64,000 nucleotides of DNA from Phycisphaerales bacterium (GTDB lineage: Bacteria; Planctomycetota; Phycisphaerae; Phycisphaerales; UBA1924). The notes under the pieces were generated by a model. That model saw nothing but the letters and a program-made list of their open reading frames with translations, was not told where the DNA came from and searched no databases. The DNA lies in assembly GCA_028289195.1 (NCBI GenBank), contig JANQQR010000006.1, positions 62,001 through 126,000 of the forward strand, in the 5' to 3' direction. Shown here in pieces: positions 1 to 7,185 of the stretch. Position 1 is the first letter of the stretch. Every line of letters starts with the position of its first letter. The position numbers and the translations under genes were made by a program.

Positions 1-47
1 GTGATGCGTCCGGAGCCGTCGCGAGCCTTGTAGGAGTAGGTGAACAC
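1..47 (-). CDS. GspF/PilC-type inner-membrane protein, N-terminal fragment
   Basis: Fifteen codons reading GTG-TTC-ACC-TAC on the minus strand translate to MFTYSYKARDGSGRI before the window edge. An aromatic-rich start followed by YKARDGSG is typical of the extreme N-terminus of GspF/PilC, the polytopic inner-membrane platform protein of type II secretion and type IV pili. It lies 17 nt downstream of the GspE/PilB ATPase stop, the usual E-F order, with purine-rich GGAAGG/GAGG stretches just upstream of the GTG. Only the N-terminus is visible, so the call rests on context plus a short motif. Confidence 0.6.
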   Translation of the reverse strand, partial: MFTYSYKARDGSGRI

Positions 48-64
48 GTCGCCTCAGCCTTCCG

Positions 65-1876
65 CTACACCGCTGATGCCCTCAGGACCTCTTCGACCGT
101 CGTGAGCCCCGCCGCGACCTTGTGCATGCCGTCGTCGCGGAGTGTCCGGAGCCCCATCTCCTGCGCAAGCTCCTTGAGTTCCTGAAGGCTCGCCCCCGCC
201 GAGATGCGCTGGAGCATCTGGTCACGCGGGACGAACAGCTCGAAGATGCCGAGCCGACCGGCGTACCCCGTGCCGCGGCAGCGGGCGCACCCCTGACCGT
301 GCTGGAGCTCGACGTCCCCGCCGACGACGGCGGCGACAGTCTGGCGCGTGGCCTCGTCGGCGTCGTAGGGCTCGCGGCAGTGCGGGCAGATCTTGCGGAC
401 GAGCCGCTGGGCGAGCACACCGCGCATCATCGCGGCAACCAGGTAGGGCTCGATCCCCATGTTCACCAATCGGGTCACCGCGCTCACCGAGTCGTTGGTG
501 TGCAGCGTCGAGAGGATCAGGTGCCCCGTGAGCGCCGCCTGCGTCGCGACCGTGGCGGTCTCGAGATCACGGATCTCGCCGACCATCAGCACGTCGGGGT
601 CCTGACGCAGCAGCGAGCGCAGCGCGTGGGCGAAGCTGAACCCCGCCTTCTCGTTGATCTGGAACTGGTTGATCCCCGGGAGCTGGGCCTCGACCGGGTT
701 CTCGACCGTCGAAAGGTTCATCTCGTCGGTGCTGATCTCGGCCAGAGCGCTGTACAGCGTCGTGCTCTTGCCGGACCCGGTGGGGCCGGTCACGAGCACC
801 ATCCCGTTCGACGCCTGGATCACCGAGCGCCACTGCTGGACGACCTCCTGACCCATGCCCATCTTGTCGACCGAGATGATCGAGTTGCGCGTGTCGATGA
901 TGCGCACCACAACCTTCTCGCCGAACTTGCCCGGCATCGTCGAGACACGCAGGTCCACCGGCCGCCCGTCGATCACGACATGGATATCGCCGTCCTGCGG
1001 CACGCGCCGCTCGGAGATGTCCATCTTCGCCATGATCTTCACGCGCGACACGACAGCCGGCTGCATCTGGTACGGCGGGCACAGCTTCATGATCAGGCGA
1101 CCGTCGACGCGATAGCGCACTCGGCAGCGGTGATCGTCGGGCTCGATGTGGATATCGCTGGCCCGCTCGTGGATCGCCTGGTACAGGATGTAGTTCACCA
1201 GCTTGACCACCGGCGACTGCCCCGACATCTCCTCCAGCGCGCCGAGGTCCAGCGCCTCGGTCTCCACCACGCTGAACTGGCGGACGTCCAGGTCGTCGTA
1301 GATCTCGTCGATGACGAACACGTTCGCCGACGGGAGGTACGCCTGCAGCGTCGCGCGGATGTCCTGGCTCGTGCTGGCGACGATCTGCACCTTCTTCTGG
1401 CACAGGCGCTCGGTCTCTTCCACCAGGAACAGGTTGGCCGGCTCGCTCACCGCGACAGTCAGCACCTCATCCACGCAGAACAGCGGGAGGACGCCCTGAC
1501 CGTCAACGAAGTCACGCGGGAGAAGATCGATCACACGCGGGTCGGCGAGCTTGGGGGTGACACGCGCAAACGGCACGCCGTAGCTCTTGGCCAGGCACGC
1601 CATCACCACGTGCTCGCTCACGAAGCCGAGCTCGACGAGAACCTCTCCCAGCAGCTTCGAGTGACCGCCGGCCGCCTGCTCCTCGAGCGCCTGGGTCAGC
1701 TGCTCGCGCGTGAGATGGTCGTCCTCGACGAGCATGTCCCCGAGCTGCATGCGCACGGCGTGCTTCGTCGTGCTCACCATGCCGGGGAGCCCACCGGAAT
1801 TCAGCGGGCCGTGCGACCCGGCGGCGCTCGGAGGCCCGATCGGCCCCGACGGGGTGTTGGGCTGCTCCGGGGTCAT
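65..1876 (-). CDS. gspE: GspE/PilB-type secretion/pilus assembly ATPase
   Basis: Hexameric cytoplasmic ATPase that powers pseudopilus or pilus assembly. The 603-residue protein has a Pro/Gly-rich N-terminus (1-40), then an MshEN-like N-domain (about 41-115) with two copies of the LGxxL...G...L pattern known to bind c-di-GMP. The T2SSE core follows: Walker A GPTGSGKST near residue 363, Walker B region DVLMVGEIRD near 430, and two CxxC pairs (CPHC, CARC) near 497-530 that form the family's zinc-binding module. The ATG start has GAGGAG 6 nt upstream and overlaps the stop of the STAS gene by 4 nt, so translation is probably coupled. In the first MshEN motif the usual Arg is Gln and one Gly is Asp, so affinity for c-di-GMP is uncertain. 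PilB and GspE cannot be told apart by sequence alone. Confidence 0.95.
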   Translation of the reverse strand: MTPEQPNTPSGPIGPPSAAGSHGPLNSGGLPGMVSTTKHAVRMQLGDMLVEDDHLTREQLTQALEEQAAGGHSKLLGEVLVELGFVSEHVVMACLAKSYGVPFARVTPKLADPRVIDLLPRDFVDGQGVLPLFCVDEVLTVAVSEPANLFLVEETERLCQKKVQIVASTSQDIRATLQAYLPSANVFVIDEIYDDLDVRQFSVVETEALDLGALEEMSGQSPVVKLVNYILYQAIHERASDIHIEPDDHRCRVRYRVDGRLIMKLCPPYQMQPAVVSRVKIMAKMDISERRVPQDGDIHVVIDGRPVDLRVSTMPGKFGEKVVVRIIDTRNSIISVDKMGMGQEVVQQWRSVIQASNGMVLVTGPTGSGKSTTLYSALAEISTDEMNLSTVENPVEAQLPGINQFQINEKAGFSFAHALRSLLRQDPDVLMVGEIRDLETATVATQAALTGHLILSTLHTNDSVSAVTRLVNMGIEPYLVAAMMRGVLAQRLVRKICPHCREPYDADEATRQTVAAVVGGDVELQHGQGCARCRGTGYAGRLGIFELFVPRDQMLQRISAGASLQELKELAQEMGLRTLRDDGMHKVAAGLTTVEEVLRASAV

Positions 1877-2208
1877 CGCAGGCTCCTCACCGCGGCCTCG
1901 ACCGACTCGTGCGATTCGAACGCGAGGTCGAGCCGCGTGAGCTCGAGGATCGTCCGGATCGTCTCGTCGGGATGCACCAGCCGGAACTGGCCGCCTTCTT
2001 CGCCGAGCTTCTCCTGGAGGCGCAGCCAGCTCTCGAGACCGGCCGAGTCGATGAACTCCAGGCTCTCGCAGTCCAGCAGCACGTGCTTGGCGCCGTTCCG
2101 TGTGCGCTCGCCGACATTGCGCCGAAAGGTCTCGACGTCGTCGTTCGTGTAGTCACCGGAGATCGTCAGCACGGTGACAGTGTCGTAGTCCTGGTGGCTG
2201 AGCTTCAT
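1873..2208 (-). CDS. STAS-domain anti-anti-sigma-factor-like protein
   Basis: A 111-residue single STAS domain of the SpoIIAA/RsbV type, beginning MKLSHQDYDTV. The conserved DSAGL motif near residue 57 holds the serine normally phosphorylated by an RsbW/SpoIIAB-type kinase. The start was set at the ATG at 2208, which overlaps the HD-GYP gene stop by 4 nt; its own stop overlaps the ATPase start by 4 nt. STAS proteins normally release a sigma factor or other target from an anti-sigma kinase. The only RsbW-like kinase in the window is far away (33974-34411) beside another STAS protein. Its place inside a secretion operon suggests a local partner-switching role, which is inference. Confidence 0.9.
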   Translation of the reverse strand: MKLSHQDYDTVTVLTISGDYTNDDVETFRRNVGERTRNGAKHVLLDCESLEFIDSAGLESWLRLQEKLGEEGGQFRLVHPDETIRTILELTRLDLAFESHESVEAAVRSLR

Positions 2209-3860
2209 GCCGCGCTCCCCCTCGGTGGCAGCTTCAGGCGGGCCTCGACGACGGCCGGCCTCTTCGCGACGAGCTCGTCGTACCGGCTCAGATCCAGGCC
2301 CATGAGCAGATCGACCATCTCCGCGTCGAACTGAGTGCCGGCGTTGTCGCGGATCTCGCCGAGAACGTCGGCTCGGGTGAGCGCCTCGCGATAGGTCCGG
2401 GTCGAGCTCATCGCGTCGAACGAGTCGACAACGCACACGATCCGCGCAAACAGCGGGATCTCGTCTCCCTGCAGCCTGTGCGGGTACCCGGTGCCGTCCA
2501 GGCGCTCGTGGTGGTAGAGCACGGCCGGCAGCAGGTCGTCCATCATCGGGATGTCCTTGAGGATCCGGTACCCGATCTCCGGGTGCTCCCGGATCTTGGC
2601 GTACTCCTCGCTCGTCAGGTTCCCCGACTTGCACAGCACCGCCTCGGGGATCCCGATCTTGCCGATGTCGTGCACGAGCCCGGCAATCCGGACGCGCTCC
2701 ACCTGCTCCTCGTCCAGGCCGTAGGCCCGGCCGAGCTCGGCCGCAAGGTGTGCCACTCGCTCGGAGTGTCCGTGCGTGTACGGGTCCTTGGCGTCGATCG
2801 AGGCCGTGAGCGCTTCGAGCGTGCCGACGAACATCAGTTGCTGGTCGTCGTAGAGGAACGCGTTGTCCAGCAGGATCGACAGGTAGCCGCTCGCCGCGTC
2901 CAGGAGCTTGCGGTCCACGCTGGACACCTGCGCATCGGCGCCCTGCTTCCCGCCGGCCATCAGCGCACCCACCACGTGCCCGTCCCGGACCACCGGGTGC
3001 ACCAGCACCTGGTCGCTCTGGTCGGGCGACGAGCAGAGCTCGCCGAGGTGCTCGCCGGGGATGATCACGCTCGCCCCATCGTCGAGCGTGGCGAGGATCC
3101 GCGTTGTCTCGGCGCCGAAGCTGGTCGCGTCACAGGGCATTTTCCCGCTCACGAAGAGCCGGTCCGCCATGCCGCGGGCGAGGCGATCGCCCGAAACGAA
3201 GCGCACGCCGATCCACTGGAAAGCCAGTGTCGCGTGCAGCTCCTCGCACACCTGCTTGACGAACTTCTGCGGGTGCACGAGCTGGTTCATGGACCGGCCG
3301 AGCGTGTAGAGGAGGCTAATCTCCTCGAAGGAATCGGTCAGCTGCGAGCTAAACCCCTCGAGCGTGGTCTCGAACGAAGCGATCGACCGCTGATCCTCCA
3401 GGCACCAGCCCAGCAGGCGGTCGGAGGCCGCGATGGACCGCGCGTTCCAGACAGCGAAGGGCTCGAGCGCGGCCTGCGCCGCCTCGACGTCGAGGTGCGA
3501 CGCGCCGCAGGCGGCCCGGAACTGGTCCGTCTTGAGGGCGTCCTCGCCCAGGGCGATGCACACGATGTAGCCGGCGAGCCTGCGCCGGTTGATCTCGGGG
3601 ATGGGCACCACCCAGCAGCCCTCGAACAGGAGCTCGGGAGCCGGCGCGGGGTTGTCGGCCCACCGGCGCGCGGCGCGCCGGATCGCTGCTTCTATGAAGG
3701 GAGACGCTCCCCAACGGGAAAGAACCTCCGCGCCCCGCGGACGCTCGATGGCCACACCCGTGGCGTCGACGCGCCACAGCGCCATGCCGACCTGCGCGCA
3801 GCGCTCCCTGAGCACGCGCACAGGCTCGCTGGCCGGGATGGACTCCACCGCCGGGTTCAT
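2205..3860 (-). CDS. HD-GYP domain c-di-GMP phosphodiesterase with N-terminal sensory region
   Basis: Predicted cytoplasmic enzyme of 551 residues. The N-terminal half (to about 340) looks like a GAF-type sensor but has no clear signature. The C-terminal HD-GYP domain shows HSERVAHL near 363, the metal-binding HDIGKIGIPE near 398 and HHERLDGTGYP near 455. All catalytic elements of HD-GYP phosphodiesterases are present, so hydrolysis of c-di-GMP is likely. The gene overlaps both the upstream receiver and the downstream STAS gene by 4 nt (ATGA). In this operon it would set local c-di-GMP near an ATPase carrying an MshEN-like domain. Unlike the common REC-HD-GYP proteins, the receiver is encoded separately just upstream. 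Confidence 0.95.
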   Translation of the reverse strand: MNPAVESIPASEPVRVLRERCAQVGMALWRVDATGVAIERPRGAEVLSRWGASPFIEAAIRRAARRWADNPAPAPELLFEGCWVVPIPEINRRRLAGYIVCIALGEDALKTDQFRAACGASHLDVEAAQAALEPFAVWNARSIAASDRLLGWCLEDQRSIASFETTLEGFSSQLTDSFEEISLLYTLGRSMNQLVHPQKFVKQVCEELHATLAFQWIGVRFVSGDRLARGMADRLFVSGKMPCDATSFGAETTRILATLDDGASVIIPGEHLGELCSSPDQSDQVLVHPVVRDGHVVGALMAGGKQGADAQVSSVDRKLLDAASGYLSILLDNAFLYDDQQLMFVGTLEALTASIDAKDPYTHGHSERVAHLAAELGRAYGLDEEQVERVRIAGLVHDIGKIGIPEAVLCKSGNLTSEEYAKIREHPEIGYRILKDIPMMDDLLPAVLYHHERLDGTGYPHRLQGDEIPLFARIVCVVDSFDAMSSTRTYREALTRADVLGEIRDNAGTQFDAEMVDLLMGLDLSRYDELVAKRPAVVEARLKLPPRGSAA

Positions 3861-4258
3861 GCCGCCTCGGCTTCCTCCGCGCGACGCCGCTCTTCGAGCG
3901 CGTCATGAACCCGCTCGAGGATCTGGCGCGGGCTGAACGGCTTGCTCAAAACGTCCATGATGTTGGTCCGCTCGAGTTCGGCGGTATCGAGCGCGTGCCC
4001 GCGCGCCGTCAGCATGATCGCGGGCACGTCCTTGGTCGCCGGGGCGTCCTTGAGACGGATGCACAGGTCCAGCCCGCTCATGTACGGCATCTGGAGGTCC
4101 GTGATGATCAGGTCCGGCGGGTCGTTGAGCGCCGCTTCGAGCGCCTCCTCGCCGTCCGCGGCGGTCTGCACGTCGTAGCCCGCGTTGCGCAGCTTGAGCG
4201 ACACCACGTGCGTGATGTGCGCCTCGTCGTCCACAACAAGGATCCTGGCCTGGCTCAT
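3857..4258 (-). CDS. Single-domain response regulator (receiver)
   Basis: A 133-residue receiver domain with no output domain. The acidic pair is in LVVDDEAH near residues 10-11, the phospho-acceptor Asp in IITDLQMP near 53, the Thr in MLTARG and the Lys in SKPFSP near 107. The C-terminus is an Ala/Glu/Arg-rich tail. The ATG is preceded by GGGAGG at 7-nt spacing. It sits 13 nt after the histidine kinase and overlaps the HD-GYP gene by 4 nt. It is therefore probably phosphorylated by the kinase and acts by protein-protein contact, perhaps on the HD-GYP protein. Confidence 0.95.
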   Translation of the reverse strand: MSQARILVVDDEAHITHVVSLKLRNAGYDVQTAADGEEALEAALNDPPDLIITDLQMPYMSGLDLCIRLKDAPATKDVPAIMLTARGHALDTAELERTNIMDVLSKPFSPRQILERVHDALEERRRAEEAEAA

Positions 4259-4271
4259 GTTCGCGCCTCCC

Positions 4272-5735
4272 TCAACCGCCCTGGAACTCGTACGGCACGG
4301 TGAACCAGAACCGGCTTCCCATGCCCACCTCGCTCGAAACCCCGACGGTGCCCTTGTGCACCGTCTCGACGATGTGCTTGACCAGGTTCAGACCGAGGCC
4401 CGTGCCCTTGGCGATCCGCTTGTAGTTCTCGACCCGGTAGAACTTGTCGAACAGCTTCTCGAGCGCATCCGGCGGCACGCCGAGGCCGGTGTCCGAGACA
4501 CTCACGAGCACGGATCGGAGCTCGTCGTCGTTCTCGACGCTCACCGTCACGCGCCCGCCGTCGGGGGTGTACTTGATCGCGTTGCTCACCAGGTTCATCA
4601 CCACCTGGTGCATCATGTCGCGGTCCGCCTGCGCCGAGTAGAGCAGCGGCCCGGACTTCTCGATCAGCTTGATTTGCTTGGACTTGGCCTGAGGCTGCAT
4701 CGCGTCGAGCACCTCGCGCGTGAGCTTGGCGAAGTCGACCTCCGCCTTCTCGACCTGCACGATACCCGCCTCGATGCGGCTGATGTTGAGCATGTTGTCG
4801 ATCATCCGCGCGACGCGGTCCGCCTCGGACTTGATGATCTGATAGAACTCCTGCCGGCTGGCCTCGTCCTCGGCCTCCGAGTCCAGGAGCATCTCGATAT
4901 ACGCGTTGATCGAGCTCAGCGGCGTGCGGAGCTCGTGGGATGCCTGCGAAACGAAGTCGGACTTCATCTCGCTGATCTCCTTCTCGCGTGTGATATCGCG
5001 GAGGATCGTCACCACCCCGCCAACGCCGTCGGTCTTCTGATCCGGCAGGCAGGCGATCGTCACGTCGAAAGACGTCGGGGCCCCACGCCCGCTGAGCTTG
5101 GCGCCGTGGACGGTGTGCTCGACGTGCTTCTGCTTGGAGAGCACGCCCGAACGCCCCACTTCCTTGATCATGCGGCGCAGGCGCTCATCCGAGATGACCT
5201 CGTCGATCGAATGGTGGACGGCGTGCTCCACGTCGAATCCGAGCAGTCGGGCCGCCGAGTCATTCGCGAGCGACAGTTCGTTGAACGAGTCGGTCACCAC
5301 GACCGCGTCCTGCAGGCTGTGCAGGATCGCCTCGGCGTGGCGGCGCTCGGCTTCGCACACGTTCAGACGGATCTCGAGACCGCGGAGCCTGCCGCTGAGC
5401 GAATCGCACCGCTCGCGCCATGCGCGCACGGCGGCATCGAACGGGTCGGCGATCGCGCCGAGCCACCCCGGGACGCGCACCGTTGATTCATCACCGGTCT
5501 CGGCAGCCGACACGAGCGCCGAGCCGAGCCGGCGCATCCGGGCCGAACTCAGCATCGCGACGGGGATGAGGATCAGCCCCGCGGCGATCGCCACGCCCCC
5601 ACCGATCGCGGCGGCACGCATGCCGGCGCTCCACGCGGGCAGCAGTTCGTTCACCGCCACGCTGATGCCGGCGCCCGCGGCACCGACGGCGCACGCGACG
5701 CATGCACCCATGATGTTCAATCCCGCGCTCCGCAC
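4272..5735 (-). CDS. Membrane-bound PAS sensor histidine kinase
   Basis: A 487-residue sensor kinase. Two transmembrane segments lie at about 8-30 and 40-63. A PAS domain (about 135-245) follows, then a HisKA dimerisation domain with the phospho-accepting His in ASHELRTPLSS near 268, and a HATPase_c domain with N box NLVSNAIKYTPDGG, DTGLGVP and GTGLGLNLVKHIVE. The GTG start is favoured by GAGGAGCGG just upstream. It is the first gene of the kinase-receiver-HD-GYP-STAS-ATPase series and follows a TPR lipoprotein gene by 30 nt. The input is unknown; the periplasmic loop between the two helices is very short, so sensing is probably cytoplasmic (PAS) or within the membrane. Confidence 0.95.
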   Translation of the reverse strand: MRSAGLNIMGACVACAVGAAGAGISVAVNELLPAWSAGMRAAAIGGGVAIAAGLILIPVAMLSSARMRRLGSALVSAAETGDESTVRVPGWLGAIADPFDAAVRAWRERCDSLSGRLRGLEIRLNVCEAERRHAEAILHSLQDAVVVTDSFNELSLANDSAARLLGFDVEHAVHHSIDEVISDERLRRMIKEVGRSGVLSKQKHVEHTVHGAKLSGRGAPTSFDVTIACLPDQKTDGVGGVVTILRDITREKEISEMKSDFVSQASHELRTPLSSINAYIEMLLDSEAEDEASRQEFYQIIKSEADRVARMIDNMLNISRIEAGIVQVEKAEVDFAKLTREVLDAMQPQAKSKQIKLIEKSGPLLYSAQADRDMMHQVVMNLVSNAIKYTPDGGRVTVSVENDDELRSVLVSVSDTGLGVPPDALEKLFDKFYRVENYKRIAKGTGLGLNLVKHIVETVHKGTVGVSSEVGMGSRFWFTVPYEFQGG

Positions 5736-5765
5736 CGATCCGCTCCTCGCCCGGAAGAGATCCGC

Positions 5766-7103
5766 TTACTCGTCTCCGTCGACCTCGGCCAGCGCGTTGC
5801 CCGAGCGGGCAGACACAGCCGCGAGCAGCTCGCGGGCCTGGGCGTTCTGCGGGTCGCGGCGTGCCGCCAGCGCGAACGCCTCGCGGGCATCGTCGCTCCG
5901 GTTGAGCTCGGCGAAGATCAGCCCCTGCAGGATCGGCGCCCGGGTGTCGGTGGGGTCACGCTCGATGGCGTCGCCCAGCACGCGGGTCGCCCGATCGAGG
6001 TCGCCCCGAGCGCGGAGGAACATGGCCGTGAAGATGTAGCCCTCGGCGCGCCCGGGCGCCAGGCCCACGACGCGCTGCCCCGCGCTGCGGAGACGGTGCT
6101 GGTCCTTCAGGATCGCCGCAACGTTTCCGAGGTCGATCCAGAGCTCCAGGTCGCTCGCGTACCGCTTGTCGGCGGTGAGCTGCATGATCAGTTCGCGGGC
6201 CTCGACGGGCCGATCGATCTTGATCAGCAGCTTGGCGTGGAGGCGCTGGAGGTCGTCGCGGGAGTCGTAGCCCGGCTCGCTGAGCAGCCATGCGAGCGAG
6301 GATTCCGCCTCCGTGAACGCTCCGCTGGCGAGCTGCGCCCGCACGAGGTCCTCGCGCAGGATCGGGTCGCCCGGGCCAAGCAGGCAGGCCTCCTCGAAGA
6401 GGGTCACTGCCCGCGGGTAGTTCTCCTGGATCATCGCGATGTGCCCGAGCGTCTGCCGGATGCCGGCGTTGTGCTCGAACCGCTGCAGCTTGGCCTGGAG
6501 CAGGTTCTTGGCGTCATCGAGGCGATCGAGCTCGATCATCATCTCGGCGGCAGCCATCGGGAACTGCGCGTCGGTCTCATCGGCCGCCATCGCCAGCTCG
6601 AACGACTCGAGGGCCTCCTCGAACTCGCTGAGGCGCTCGTAGATGATGCCCTCGTAGTAGAACGCCTCGGTCAGCTGCTCGTCCGGCGTTTCTTCCTGCT
6701 GCTCGCGCTTGGAGAGCCCCTTCTTGCGCTTGGGGTTCTCCTCCTCCTCGGGACCAGCGGTGAGCTCGGCGTGGACGTCCTTGGCGGCCTGGATCGACCC
6801 GAGCGCCATCTCGAGGTCGCCCGTCTCGATCAGGATCCGGGCCCGGAGCACGTGGCTCTTGACGACCTCGGCGTTGTACGCGATGGAGTTGTCGATGCTC
6901 CGCCGGGCCTTCTTGAGGTCGCCGGCCAGGAACTGCTGACGCGCCATGTCCCATTCGGTTGCGGCCTTCATCTGCGCCTGGCGCAGCTCGGCCTGCTCGA
7001 TGGCCTCAGACGTGAACTTGCCGTGGCCCTGGCAGCCGGTGAGCAGCGCGCCGGCGCCAAGAACGAGGGAGGCGGTCGCCAGAAGACGATTCCGTGTCAG
7101 CAT
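5766..7103 (-). CDS. TPR-repeat lipoprotein
   Basis: A 445-residue protein starting MLTRNRLLATASLVLGAG with lipobox LLTGC, so it is predicted to be lipidated at Cys24. Most of the chain is tetratricopeptide repeats with alternating Ala/Leu helices, interrupted by a charged Lys/Glu-rich stretch near residues 120-150. The ATG at 7103 has GGAG 8 nt upstream and gives a clean lipoprotein signal; an in-frame TTG 33 nt earlier lacks these. It lies between the secretin and the signalling cassette on the same strand. TPR lipoproteins such as PilW/PilF act as pilotins for secretin assembly, and that role fits here. This one is much longer than PilF (about 250 residues), so the role is inferred. Confidence 0.85.
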   Translation of the reverse strand: MLTRNRLLATASLVLGAGALLTGCQGHGKFTSEAIEQAELRQAQMKAATEWDMARQQFLAGDLKKARRSIDNSIAYNAEVVKSHVLRARILIETGDLEMALGSIQAAKDVHAELTAGPEEEENPKRKKGLSKREQQEETPDEQLTEAFYYEGIIYERLSEFEEALESFELAMAADETDAQFPMAAAEMMIELDRLDDAKNLLQAKLQRFEHNAGIRQTLGHIAMIQENYPRAVTLFEEACLLGPGDPILREDLVRAQLASGAFTEAESSLAWLLSEPGYDSRDDLQRLHAKLLIKIDRPVEARELIMQLTADKRYASDLELWIDLGNVAAILKDQHRLRSAGQRVVGLAPGRAEGYIFTAMFLRARGDLDRATRVLGDAIERDPTDTRAPILQGLIFAELNRSDDAREAFALAARRDPQNAQARELLAAVSARSGNALAEVDGDE

Positions 7104-7185
7104 GGTTGTGCTCCGAGTTTGCAGTTGTCGAGACAAGAACCCGGGCGACCTTCCGATCCCCCGGGCCGTTGGTATCTGTTGACGC

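Noticed and set aside
122..2152. Long open frame on the plus strand opposite the ATPase gene
   Set aside because: It is rich in Arg/His/Asp with no family motif and is the antisense reflection of high-GC codon bias in the gspE and STAS genes.
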